From: JBDTVS01 sp040007095
Lineage (GTDB): Bacteria > Acidobacteriota > Vicinamibacteria > Vicinamibacterales > CAVVIG01
Length of the DNA: 64,000 bases
NCBI GenBank assembly: GCA_040007095.1
Contig: JBDTVS010000058.1
Coordinates: 87,625 to 151,624, forward strand
Direction: 5' to 3'
How positions within the stretch are numbered: position 1 is the first letter of the stretch; the number at the start of each line of letters is the position of its first letter. The notes beneath the pieces are model-generated. The model was not told where the DNA came from, made no database searches, and saw nothing but the letters and a program-made list of their open reading frames with translations. The position numbers and the translations under genes are program-made. Below are positions 1-8,299 of this stretch, in pieces.

Positions 1-161
1 CGTGTTTCGACGACGCGCAATTGTGATGCCGGATAGTCTTCGAGCAACCGAAATAGCTGAATCCCGCCAGCGCTGGACAAGTGTGGTCCCTCATCGGACA
101 GGACGAGCAACCTCGGGAACCCCTCCGCCGTCGAAAGGCACTCAGCTGTAGTTGTACTCAA
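1..161 (-). CDS. Partial protein, probable glycosyltransferase N-terminus
   Basis: A minus-strand frame opens after an in-frame stop near 190 and stays open to the left edge. It reads about 53 residues, including FPRLLVLSDEGPHLSSAGGI. A strand of the type RLLVLSD followed by a Gly-rich turn (SSAGGIQ) is how many GT4 glycosyltransferases begin, and it lies at the 3' end of a sugar-transferase operon. TTG at 161 is the best in-frame start. Only the N-terminus is visible, so the family is a guess from position and the opening motif. It could equally be another Rossmann-type sugar enzyme. Confidence 0.4.
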   Translation of the reverse strand, partial: MSTTTAECLSTAEGFPRLLVLSDEGPHLSSAGGIQLFRLLEDYPASQLRVVET

Positions 162-223
162 TTCGCTGGGCTCCCTGAGGCGTCGTCGTCAGACCGATTA
201 CTCAGAGACTCTAATAGGTGCTT

Positions 224-1345
224 TCACACCTGACTTGAACCGGAAAACTTCAACCGGTGGCCAAACTCCATGAGTGGCCTTTCGATGCAACGCCACGATG
301 CATGTGCCAGAAGCAGGACACCGCACAGAGCAGCGATAAACGCTGAACTCTCAATGAGCGGTGATGTCGGAGGCGGCACTCTTAACACGCAGAACGAAAC
401 TAGCGGATGTATCAAGAACAAACTATATGCCCAGAAGCCAAGCTGGCGGAGCGGTGCAAGTGTGGTGAGAACCCGGATCGGCCCCCGGTTTTCGAGAACC
501 GCGATCAGCAAGAAGGCGGTGTAGAGCAACGCGAGACCAGTCAAGCCCGCAGTTTCCATCACGGACGAATTCAAGCCCCAGCCCTTAGCAATACAGCCGA
601 TTGCCCCGGCGATCAGCATCACGAGAACACCATACAACCAGCCCAACCTCGCCGACAGCCAAGTCCGGATCGGGACTCTGCGAACGGCGAGCGCAGCCAG
701 CACGCCCAGCAATAGGGAATCCATGCGAGCCGGCAGGAGGACATGGGCAGCGATCGACGCTCTGTCCGCCGGCAAGAACATGAACAGGCCGAACCGGAAC
801 CCAATAGAACCGACAATCGCGCCGACCAGGGCGGGCGGAAACGCCCTCGGCGGCAATAGCCAAATGGCTATGGGCAGAAGCAGATAGAATTGCTCTTCGA
901 CTGCTAGACTCCAACTCTGTCCGAGCCAGAAATTCCAAGCGCCACTCCAAGTATGAAGTGCCATCCAAACATTCTGGCCGAACAATAGATACCAGCCCCA
1001 AGGAAGCATTTCGCCCATACTTCCTGCGTCCAGTTGGTCGACCCACACAAGACTTTGGCCGACGATCAGCATCAACAGATAGAGCGGCACGATGCGGAAG
1101 AAACGTCGAACATAAAACACCTTGAAATAGTTCCCGGCGGCCCTGTTGTCCATCAACGTGCCACCAATCAAAAAGCCGCTGAGCACGAAAAACAGATCAA
1201 CTCCGGACCAGCTCAACTGCAGCACTTTCTGCCCGTACGCAACGGAAGAACTCAATTGCGCGTGGACCAGACCCTGATAGTGCCAAATCATGACCTGGAG
1301 GATCGCCAGGCCTCGAACGCCATCGAGTTGGGGAATACGCTTCAC
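224..1345 (-). CDS. Acyltransferase family 3 (OafA-like) membrane O-acyltransferase
   Basis: This is an integral-membrane O-acyltransferase that would transfer an acyl group, usually acetyl, from the cytoplasm to a sugar on the lipid-linked or exported glycan. Family hallmarks are visible: PQLDGVRGLAILQVMIWHY at the start (conserved Arg and His), LSGFLIGG, and WSLAVEEQFYLLLP, followed by about ten hydrophobic segments. The frame stays open to 1537, but the extra N-terminus is Arg-rich and unlike the family. A GTG at 1345 with GGGAG upstream gives 373 residues, the usual family length; GTG 1357 is the alternative. It lies at the distal end of the polysaccharide operon, consistent with late O-acylation. 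Confidence 0.88.
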   Translation of the reverse strand: MKRIPQLDGVRGLAILQVMIWHYQGLVHAQLSSSVAYGQKVLQLSWSGVDLFFVLSGFLIGGTLMDNRAAGNYFKVFYVRRFFRIVPLYLLMLIVGQSLVWVDQLDAGSMGEMLPWGWYLLFGQNVWMALHTWSGAWNFWLGQSWSLAVEEQFYLLLPIAIWLLPPRAFPPALVGAIVGSIGFRFGLFMFLPADRASIAAHVLLPARMDSLLLGVLAALAVRRVPIRTWLSARLGWLYGVLVMLIAGAIGCIAKGWGLNSSVMETAGLTGLALLYTAFLLIAVLENRGPIRVLTTLAPLRQLGFWAYSLFLIHPLVSFCVLRVPPPTSPLIESSAFIAALCGVLLLAHASWRCIERPLMEFGHRLKFSGSSQV

Positions 1346-1579
1346 ACCTACCGTGACTCCCACCCCCTCCGGCACGATCCGTAAAGTCGAGCATGCGACA
1401 TGAAGGTCGCAGTCGCCCCTGACTGTTCTTCCCGGGCATCCTGCGGCGCGTTCGCTCGGCGGGACGACGTAGCGCCGGAATCGTCGCCGCGCACGTCGGC
1501 TCTTCTGAAAGAGCCGTACGGACCGTGCCTCTGCCAAATCGACTTATCAATACGGTCACGACCGGCGTTCAGCCGCGCG

Positions 1580-2434
1580 CTAACGCCTGATTGCGGAGCC
1601 ATCCGTGAAGAGTCCCCTCTGACGAATCACACTCGTCACAAAGGCGTTGTCCTCGAGAAGGCTAGCCGCTTCGCGCCAGCCCGACTCTCCGTGATGCGTC
1701 TCCAAAAATATCGCGCATGTTCGAGGCAACACGCCAACGATATCTGGGAGCAGCGCCACTTCCTCTCCTTCAATATCGATTTTTAGCAAAAGGCGCTGAA
1801 CATTTAGTCTCGAAATGACATCGGCCAACCGAACAGTGGACACCACGACGGAGTCTGCCTGTATTGAACGCGTGGCAAGGGCTCCGCCGCAACTAGAAGA
1901 CGGCGCGAACCAAGCTTCGCCCGTGGTTATTGTCACTGCCGACGGAACAACGTCAACCATGAGACCATTATCGTCAACTTGCCTTCTCAGCCAATGTAAA
2001 TTGCTCTCATCAGGCTCGAATGACATCATTCGAACGCCCGGAAAGTGACCGGCCGCCTGCAAGGTAAACATTCCTATGTGAGCCCCGCAATCAAGCACCG
2101 CTTCGGGTTGAAACTGCAGCATCCCTAGTCTGTAGACGTTCGCGACAATGAATTCTTCGGCAATGACCAAATGTGAAACATCCGCCGGATCTAGATGCAG
2201 GCTCAGCCCATGGAACAGAGACGCTCGCACTATCAGCTCAGGGTAAAGTCGACGCCCTAATCGCGAAACACATCCTGCTCCGGAAAACGGGTGGCCCCTG
2301 GCAAACCCGAGAACCGCCATGTTCAATGTCGCACGGGGATCCTGCGCCTTCACGGCATAGCGCATCACCTCGCCGATGCGGCTGAGATACCGCTGAATCA
2401 CTGTATCGCCCAACCGCTTTCGCAACACGCTCAC
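1580..2434 (-). CDS. FkbM family SAM-dependent methyltransferase
   Basis: This 284-residue enzyme probably O-methylates a sugar hydroxyl. The SAM-binding motif I is AVLDCGAHIGMFTLQA near residue 110, the acidic strand-2 end is SFEPDESN, and the family block KIDIEGEE is followed by AIFLETHH. The start is GTG, which overlaps the upstream stop as GTGA (4 bp), so the two are translationally coupled. It is the second FkbM protein of the locus and is clearly diverged from the one at 7412-8299, suggesting methylation of two positions or residues. Confidence 0.88.
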   Translation of the reverse strand: MSVLRKRLGDTVIQRYLSRIGEVMRYAVKAQDPRATLNMAVLGFARGHPFSGAGCVSRLGRRLYPELIVRASLFHGLSLHLDPADVSHLVIAEEFIVANVYRLGMLQFQPEAVLDCGAHIGMFTLQAAGHFPGVRMMSFEPDESNLHWLRRQVDDNGLMVDVVPSAVTITTGEAWFAPSSSCGGALATRSIQADSVVVSTVRLADVISRLNVQRLLLKIDIEGEEVALLPDIVGVLPRTCAIFLETHHGESGWREAASLLEDNAFVTSVIRQRGLFTDGSAIRR

Positions 2435-3657
2435 AAAACGCCGCGAACCTCAGGCACCTTCGTGGCAACCGGCGACTCACACTGCGTCGTCGGACCGGAC
2501 GGCCACATATCCAGCGCGCGAAGAAACCGCTCGGCCATCGGACGCGGGGCGTAGTGCTCCAGGGCCCAAAGACGGCCTGCTCGTCCAATGCGCTCCAACG
2601 CCTTTGGCTCCCCTTCCAATCGCTCAATTGTATCGTCGACACGGCCCAAGTTAACGCCAACATAGTGCGTCCAATTCACTGGCATCACAGGGATTTCGAC
2701 TCCGTAGTGCTCCAAGTCTAGGTTAAAGGCGACTGCACCGGCGGCCAAAGTCTCCCAGAAGCGAAAGCTGTCCCACTGAATGGACCGCGGCGGCCGCGAA
2801 TCGAACCGGCCCAGAAGTTCGTAGACTCCTCGCCTGATTTTGGCGCGGTTGCCGCCAACCAGATAACACTCGGGATTACGAAAGGGCATCGGCGGAATCA
2901 TTTCACCGCAAAAACAGGCCACAGCTTGGCTCTGCCCGAGTCGCTGATAGTACTGTCGCGAGAACCGCCCACCCGTCTGTTGCCACAGCAAAACATCAAA
3001 TGGATCCACGGGTGGATTAGAGAGATCGTCTCTTGTAATGTCAATTTCTAGAAGTCTCGAGATCTTGGTCCCGAAGCGTGCGCTGGCAAGATCTCGGGTC
3101 CCATGCGAGTAGGGATGTGAGGCTCCGAAGTTAACGAGAATGCATTGTCGCCGTTTCGCAAACAGCACGCCGTCCGGCGTGGCTTCAATGATTCGATTAT
3201 TCAGTCCTAACACCCAGGGTCGCAAATTCTCTGGATGCCAGGCGCGACGATTCATGTGCGAGCGAAAGATCGCGTCAAATTGACGGAACTCAGGCTCCCA
3301 CGACACCGACCGATGTCCGTCGTGATTGTCCATGCAGACCGTGAGGTAACGCCGACGCTGCTTGAACAAATTCTCCGGTAGCGGACGCCGCAGAACATCG
3401 AACGTGCGCCCCCGCATCCACGAAGACCACGTGTAGCTCACCACGACGACGTCGCAATCATCCGGTGTAATGTCAGGATTGTAACGAATCAGGTAATCAT
3501 TCGGTCTGGTAGACCGCAGCCAGTAATTACTGCTGCCCGAGAAGGGAACTCCAAGAGCCAGGAATCCCTCCGCCAAAGCAACCACGTCTTCTTGAAGGTT
3601 ACCAACGTCGTCTCTACAGTAGAAGTAGACGCGCGGCTTAGACATCTGAGGCGTCAC
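2431..3657 (-). CDS. Putative glycosyltransferase
   Basis: A 408-residue cytoplasmic protein with a two-lobed Rossmann look. The N-terminal lobe starts KPRVYFYCRDD. The C-terminal lobe has WDSFRFWETLAAGAVAFNLD, resembling the donor-site E-x-lAaG-a-f block of CgeB-type and other GT-B glycosyltransferases. A late ERIGRAGRLWALEHYAPR segment matches the end of such enzymes (they often read a-R-g-r-e-w-v-l-e-h-Y). It overlaps the downstream FkbM gene by 4 bp and lies 48 bp after the GT2 gene. The exact family and the linkage made are unknown. GT-B fold is inferred from pattern, not proven. Confidence 0.6.
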   Translation of the reverse strand: MTPQMSKPRVYFYCRDDVGNLQEDVVALAEGFLALGVPFSGSSNYWLRSTRPNDYLIRYNPDITPDDCDVVVVSYTWSSWMRGRTFDVLRRPLPENLFKQRRRYLTVCMDNHDGHRSVSWEPEFRQFDAIFRSHMNRRAWHPENLRPWVLGLNNRIIEATPDGVLFAKRRQCILVNFGASHPYSHGTRDLASARFGTKISRLLEIDITRDDLSNPPVDPFDVLLWQQTGGRFSRQYYQRLGQSQAVACFCGEMIPPMPFRNPECYLVGGNRAKIRRGVYELLGRFDSRPPRSIQWDSFRFWETLAAGAVAFNLDLEHYGVEIPVMPVNWTHYVGVNLGRVDDTIERLEGEPKALERIGRAGRLWALEHYAPRPMAERFLRALDMWPSGPTTQCESPVATKVPEVRGVL

Positions 3658-3705
3658 GAGTGTCGGCAGTCGACTCTCGGCTACGAGTGCTGCACCAACG
3701 ATGTC

Positions 3706-4710
3706 CTACGCCAAACGGCCCGTCCACTGGCGACCATCCAATGCTTCAGACGAGTCAGATTGCCCCTGTTGGCTTTCTTGAGGCGCGAGGCCCTTCAGCT
3801 TGCGCTTAGTGGCTGCACCGAAGCCTAGCAGCCATACCACGAAGGGCGACATTCCACGCAGCGGTGATCGCGACATTGCGCCGGCGATCCACGCCCACTC
3901 ACACAAGCCACGCTTATTCCAATCGCCTTCCCCCAACAGAATCGCTGCTAATACTCTCGGGTCGCGACGTACCACGCTCTGCCACCGGCCCAGCCGGATT
4001 TCAAAGAGAAGGTAACCAGACTCTAGTTCCTTCTGCCTATTGACACAACCCGAGTGTGAATGAAGATACCAGCGATAGAGATTGACGTCCAGGTAACGCA
4101 CGACGCAGGCGCACTCGACCAGTCGACACGTCAAATCGCCGTCAACAGATACATAGTTGTTCGATACTCCTCCCGTCTTCTCCAGAGCCGTTCGCCGCAG
4201 GATAATGCCCAAACCACAGTGGACGTCAAATACTGATTGAGCGCTTGCGGCGACATCCGCAGACAAGGATCGGAAGCCTCGGAAAATCGGTCGGCCATTC
4301 TCGATGCTCCACATCTCGCCGCCGCACTGAATGGCGTCTACGTCGGGATTAGCTTCCATTTCGGCGATCGCTCGCCGCATGGCGTCGGGGTAAAAGTAAT
4401 CATCGTCAGTGATCGGCTTTATATAACGGCCCCGAGCCCTGAAGAGACCTTTGTTGAATGCATGCCCCTCGCCACTGTCTTGCTCGGAAATGAACGTCGT
4501 CACCACATCGCGACTTCTCGCGACGATTTCAGCCGTGCCATCTGTTGAAGCCCCATCGATGATGATCAGCTCATCCTCGGGCTCGATAAACTCGCGCACG
4601 TTGTCTAGAGTTCGCTCCAGGAACATCCCCCTATTTCTCGTCGTAATTAGGTATGTTACGCGAATGTTTTCGTTTACGGGCACCTTGATTGACCTTTCTA
4701 CAGAGCACAA
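3706..4710 (-). CDS. Glycosyltransferase family 2
   Basis: A 334-residue GT-A fold enzyme that adds a sugar from a nucleotide donor to the lipid-linked repeat. Motifs in order: VTYLITTRNRGMFLERTLDN (nucleotide-binding strand), DELIIIDGASTDGT, SEQDSGEGHAFNKGL, and KPITDDDYFYPDAM, where the Asp triplet is the metal-binding DxD equivalent. No membrane anchor is visible. A conservative start is the first Met at 4710; a start at the Val before NENIRVTYL is possible. It follows the epimerase gene after 6 bp, so it is in the same transcript. Confidence 0.88.
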   Translation of the reverse strand: MCSVERSIKVPVNENIRVTYLITTRNRGMFLERTLDNVREFIEPEDELIIIDGASTDGTAEIVARSRDVVTTFISEQDSGEGHAFNKGLFRARGRYIKPITDDDYFYPDAMRRAIAEMEANPDVDAIQCGGEMWSIENGRPIFRGFRSLSADVAASAQSVFDVHCGLGIILRRTALEKTGGVSNNYVSVDGDLTCRLVECACVVRYLDVNLYRWYLHSHSGCVNRQKELESGYLLFEIRLGRWQSVVRRDPRVLAAILLGEGDWNKRGLCEWAWIAGAMSRSPLRGMSPFVVWLLGFGAATKRKLKGLAPQESQQGQSDSSEALDGRQWTGRLA

Positions 4711-4716
4711 CTCTGA

Positions 4717-5655
4717 TCAGTAGGACCCGAGCGACGAATAATAGGCTCTGGTAACATCAATGCCTTCTGAGAGCGGCGTAAAGCGGAAGTCTGGAAAGAG
4801 TTTTCGAAATCGACGGTCGTCCATAACTTTCCGCGGAGCGCCGTCAGGCATCGAGTGGTCGTATGCAACGCGTCCGGAAAAGCCGGTGGCGGTCAACACG
4901 AGTCCCACAAGTTCGCGGACACTCAGACCAAAGTTTTGAGCGATATTCAGCGGCTCACTTAGTCCGACCATGTTGGGCTGTCGAACGACAAAGAGCACGA
5001 TTCTCGCAAAGTCTTCCGCGTACAGCCATTCACGAATAGCGATGCCACTACCCCAAATAATAATTTCATCGAGCCCAGTGGCTTGCGCTTTCACGAACTT
5101 CGCAAGTAGCGCATTGAGAGCGTGTGCCTTGTTTGGATCCGTCGAGTCGTAGGGTCCATACATGTTGGGCACGAAGAGGTGAATGCTTCTGATACCCCAC
5201 TGCATCTGGAAGCATTCGGCCACGGACCACATCATGCGTCGAGTGCTGCCGTAGGGAAGAACCGACCGGTGCAAATGTCCATCGCACCAGCGATCCTCCT
5301 CAAATGTGTTCACCGTGCTCGGATACGCACAGTTGGCAATTGGATTGATGATCAGCGTATGCGGAGACTCCTGAGCGACCGCTTCATACATGCTCAGGAT
5401 CATACGCGTATTGTCGACGACCACCTCTGCCGCCTGCTTCGTTACGTAGTTCAAACTACCCACGTGGGCGGCACAGTTGACGACGATGCTTGGCCGCTCG
5501 CGCTTCAGAAGCGCCCGAGCCTGCGCACCGTCGCGCAGGTCGCTGCCCTCGGCGCGGCTGGACGAGACACAGGGCACCTGGGCCTTGCGAAGCGCCTCCA
5601 TGACGTTCCTTCCCACGAAGCCAGTGCCTCCCAAGACGAGGACCTTTTCAGACAC
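4717..5655 (-). CDS. NAD-dependent epimerase/reductase, GDP-fucose-synthase-like
   Basis: An extended-SDR sugar-nucleotide enzyme of 312 residues. The NAD(P)-binding glycine motif LGGTGFVGRNV lies within the first 20 residues. VVNCAAHVGSLNYV and later SVLPYGSTRRM (Tyr/Lys-type site region) and FVPNMYGPYD are typical of the Fcl/WcaG and GDP-4-keto-6-deoxyhexose reductase branch. The frame is open to 5823, but homology begins at GTG 5655, which has AAGGAT upstream and overlaps the end of the previous gene by 8 bp. The product is probably a deoxy-sugar nucleotide; the exact substrate cannot be read from sequence. Confidence 0.82.
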   Translation of the reverse strand: MSEKVLVLGGTGFVGRNVMEALRKAQVPCVSSSRAEGSDLRDGAQARALLKRERPSIVVNCAAHVGSLNYVTKQAAEVVVDNTRMILSMYEAVAQESPHTLIINPIANCAYPSTVNTFEEDRWCDGHLHRSVLPYGSTRRMMWSVAECFQMQWGIRSIHLFVPNMYGPYDSTDPNKAHALNALLAKFVKAQATGLDEIIIWGSGIAIREWLYAEDFARIVLFVVRQPNMVGLSEPLNIAQNFGLSVRELVGLVLTATGFSGRVAYDHSMPDGAPRKVMDDRRFRKLFPDFRFTPLSEGIDVTRAYYSSLGSY

Positions 5656-6268
5656 GGGTGTTAGATCCTTCTGTTGTCGACTGGTCGGCCGGGTGCCGAG
5701 GCTCCCTAGAAGAACCCTCCAAAAGCCTGCGTAGCTCTTCCGGAGTGCACAAAGGAACAGACCGCTTTTTGTGCAGCTTCGCCGGAATGCCGACATAAAG
5801 ACACATAGGCTGGTACTGAACATTCGCGATCAACGAGTACGCGCCGAATGCCGCCCCCCTGGGCAACCGAACCCCAGGTAGAACGCACGAATGCGCTCCA
5901 ACCACCACGTAATCATCGATGACGACATCGCCAACGGTGCCGCCAAAGCGCAAATCCGGCGGAACTGAAGGCAGGTCAAGCGAAATGTCGACGTAGTCTG
6001 ACGAGGCACAGTGAACGCTGCAGTGGTTGGATATGGTGCTGTAGGCGCCAAGCGTCAGCTTGCCGGCGCCGCCCGAAATGGAAACGTGTGAGGCAATGTG
6101 GCAGTATCTACCGATCTCAATTGAACAGGAGACGTATGCAAACTCATCCACTATGGCTCCGTCCCCAATAATGCACTCCTCCGGCCTGCGAATCCGAACG
6201 GTCTTGCCGACTATGGCGTTCACTCCGAGGTATTTCAATTTCCGCAAATCGAAGAAGATATTGTCCAT
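5648..6268 (-). CDS. Left-handed beta-helix (hexapeptide) acyltransferase
   Basis: A 206-residue acetyl/acyltransferase of the hexapeptide-repeat family, normally a trimer using acetyl-CoA. Imperfect [LIV]-G-x4 repeats run from CIIGDGAIVD through EIGRYCHIASHVSISG to VVIDDYVVVGAHSCVLPGV, where GAH carries the catalytic-type His. The C-terminal MCLYVGIPAKL matches the V-GxPAk ending of WbbJ/NeuD-like enzymes. ATG 6268 with GAGG six bases upstream is preferred over TTG 6298. With the aminotransferase 23 bp upstream it plausibly N-acylates the new amino sugar. It could instead be an O-acetyltransferase. Confidence 0.85.
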   Translation of the reverse strand: MDNIFFDLRKLKYLGVNAIVGKTVRIRRPEECIIGDGAIVDEFAYVSCSIEIGRYCHIASHVSISGGAGKLTLGAYSTISNHCSVHCASSDYVDISLDLPSVPPDLRFGGTVGDVVIDDYVVVGAHSCVLPGVRLPRGAAFGAYSLIANVQYQPMCLYVGIPAKLHKKRSVPLCTPEELRRLLEGSSREPRHPADQSTTEGSNTRV

Positions 6269-6291
6269 AGCAAGCCTCGCGATCGGCCGAC

Positions 6292-7389
6292 TCACCAACC
6301 AGCTCGAACGCTATTAATGACCCGGGCGACGTCGTCATCTGTCAGCCCGACGTGGATCGGCAAGGAGACCTGACGTTCGTCAAACCAGCGCTGATTCGGG
6401 AGATCGTCTCGCAAACCTCCCATAACGCTATTGCGATCAATGCGCAGATGAACAACCGATGCCGGAACGCTTCGACTCTTCAGTGCACGGATAAAGTCCT
6501 CTCTGCGCTCGACCAAGACAGTGAACATCCACCACGAACTCTGTCGGTCGGCGCGGTGCTCGAGATGCACCAGGCCGTCCACGTTCCGCAACCCCGCTTT
6601 GTACGCGCCGGCAATCGCTCGATGTCGAGCCAAATTGTTGTGAACGTCGGTTAAGTTGCCCAAGCCGATCGCCGCACCCACGTCGTTGAGATGGTACTTG
6701 AAACCCACGGACTCGAGGTTGTAGTCGCGCTCGCCGAGAATCGTCGGCTGACTTCTTTCACGATCAATCCCAAACCAGCGTCGGCGTCTCGCTTCTGCGG
6801 CATCTTTCTCGATCAGGCAGCACAACGCGCCGCCATCTCCGGTGGTCATATGCTTGATGGCTTGAAACGAGAAGGCGGTGAACCGGGAGACGGAACCAAT
6901 TGGCCTTCCCTTGTATGTCGCTCCAAGGGCGTGTGCGGCGTCCTCCACCACCGCGACGTTGTGCTCCGCCGCCACAGCAGCCAGCTCGTCCATATCACAA
7001 GGATAGCCGCTCCAGTGCACGGCCATGATCGCTTTCGTTCTGGGGGACATTTTCGCGAGCACCGCGAGCGGATCTAAGTTGCCGCTGCTCCGTTGAATGT
7101 CCGCGAAGACCGCGCGCGCTCCGCACATTAGGACGGACAATCCGCTGGCCACAAATGTCTGCGCCGGCAATATCACTTCGTCGCCCGCTTGAACCCCGGC
7201 GAGCAGCAGTCCGAGATGCAGCGCGCTGGTGCCGCTATTTACTGCCACTGGACGTACAAGGCCGAGCTGCTCAGCCAACTGATGCTCAAACTGCACGACT
7301 CGCATGCCTTCGCTGACAAGACCGCTCCGAAGAGTCTCCGACACCAACTCGACGCTTCTCGTAGATATATGTGTGTGAAAGAAGTTCAC
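6292..7389 (-). CDS. DegT/DnrJ/EryC1/StrS-type sugar aminotransferase
   Basis: A 365-residue PLP-dependent aminotransferase converting a keto-deoxy nucleotide sugar to an amino sugar. SGTSALHL (52-59) binds the PLP phosphate. EDAAHALGA (149-157) holds the Asp that contacts the pyridine nitrogen. FSFQAIKHMTTGDGG has the Schiff-base Lys at 179. The end of the protein (RWFDERQVSLPIHVGLTDDDV) is the usual family terminus, so it is full length. The neighbouring epimerase and hexapeptide acyltransferase form a plausible amino-sugar set. Substrate unknown; PerA/ArnB-like activities are possible. Confidence 0.92.
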   Translation of the reverse strand: MNFFHTHISTRSVELVSETLRSGLVSEGMRVVQFEHQLAEQLGLVRPVAVNSGTSALHLGLLLAGVQAGDEVILPAQTFVASGLSVLMCGARAVFADIQRSSGNLDPLAVLAKMSPRTKAIMAVHWSGYPCDMDELAAVAAEHNVAVVEDAAHALGATYKGRPIGSVSRFTAFSFQAIKHMTTGDGGALCCLIEKDAAEARRRRWFGIDRERSQPTILGERDYNLESVGFKYHLNDVGAAIGLGNLTDVHNNLARHRAIAGAYKAGLRNVDGLVHLEHRADRQSSWWMFTVLVERREDFIRALKSRSVPASVVHLRIDRNSVMGGLRDDLPNQRWFDERQVSLPIHVGLTDDDVARVINSVRAGW

Positions 7390-7411
7390 TTGCTACACTC
7401 AACCGACGACC

Positions 7412-8299
7412 TCAACTGGAGAGATTCCATTCTGTCTCGGTGTTCCAGGCAACCAGCCATCTATTGTGCGGGATTGGCCGTTCCTCCGCCAGCAATGTTC
7501 GCCACCAAGCGTTCCTGATGATGCGCACTCGAAAGCCATTTTCAATAAGCAACGTCACACATTCGTTCTCCAAATCAAGCGAGTGTGTCTCGATGACGAA
7601 GTAAAGCCTCCGCCAGGGGCTAAGTGGAAACGCGGAGCGCAGGGCCGAGGCCTCACCGCCATCGATATCGATTTTGACCAATCCGGGCTGTGACATACGA
7701 GCAATGTACTCCTTCATTGGGCGAGTGACAACGCCCGCTCGAGCGTCGCGTGCCTCACCAACGAAGGCGGTGTCTATCTCGATTCGAGAGCCCTCTTCTG
7801 TCGTGAGTTTATTCAACCAACAGTGTTGATAGAGAAGCGATCGAGGTCCGGAGTCTGGCTCCACTGCTGTCACGGACGCACCCGGTCGCGACTTGGCAAA
7901 GACCATCGCGTAAAATCCATCGTGCGATCCTATGTCGAGAAATCCCTGACACTCCTTTACCAATGTCGTCAACACCGGGCGAATCTCGTTTTCCCATAAC
8001 CCCGCCCGACGCAACCTGGAGAGAAACGGATTGCGATTCAGAAGAAGGATTTGCACACTCGGTGACCAGGTGATCTTCACGATCCCAAGGCTGCGAGGTT
8101 CATTACGATGAAACGACGAACCGATGAGAATTCTAACCAGGACGAACCGGAAACGCCGTAGAGGGCTAACGGTGCCACGCGGGATCAGGTCCAGTAGCAG
8201 TATCTTTCGAGGAATGCTCAGCCCACATCGCCACGCGGCCAGGAGCCAGCGAGGGTTGGCGAGATAGTTCGGAATCGCGCTCACGCCGTCCTGCTTCAC
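7412..8299 (-). CDS. FkbM family SAM-dependent methyltransferase
   Basis: A 295-residue probable sugar O-methyltransferase. Motif I is GFLDIGSHDGFYAMVFA, followed by VTAVEPDSG, then VKIDIDGGEASAL and YFVIETHSLD, the FkbM signature blocks. About 90 residues of basic, partly hydrophobic N-terminus precede the catalytic domain. It overlaps the upstream glycosyltransferase gene by 4 bp (ATGA) and lies 22 bp before the aminotransferase gene. It is not a close copy of the FkbM gene at 1580-2434. Confidence 0.88.
   Translation of the reverse strand: MKQDGVSAIPNYLANPRWLLAAWRCGLSIPRKILLLDLIPRGTVSPLRRFRFVLVRILIGSSFHRNEPRSLGIVKITWSPSVQILLLNRNPFLSRLRRAGLWENEIRPVLTTLVKECQGFLDIGSHDGFYAMVFAKSRPGASVTAVEPDSGPRSLLYQHCWLNKLTTEEGSRIEIDTAFVGEARDARAGVVTRPMKEYIARMSQPGLVKIDIDGGEASALRSAFPLSPWRRLYFVIETHSLDLENECVTLLIENGFRVRIIRNAWWRTLLAEERPIPHNRWLVAWNTETEWNLSS

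Noticed and set aside
1346..1537. N-terminal extension of the acyltransferase
   Set aside because: Arg-rich, no signal or family similarity; a GTG with a ribosome site at 1345 gives the normal family length.
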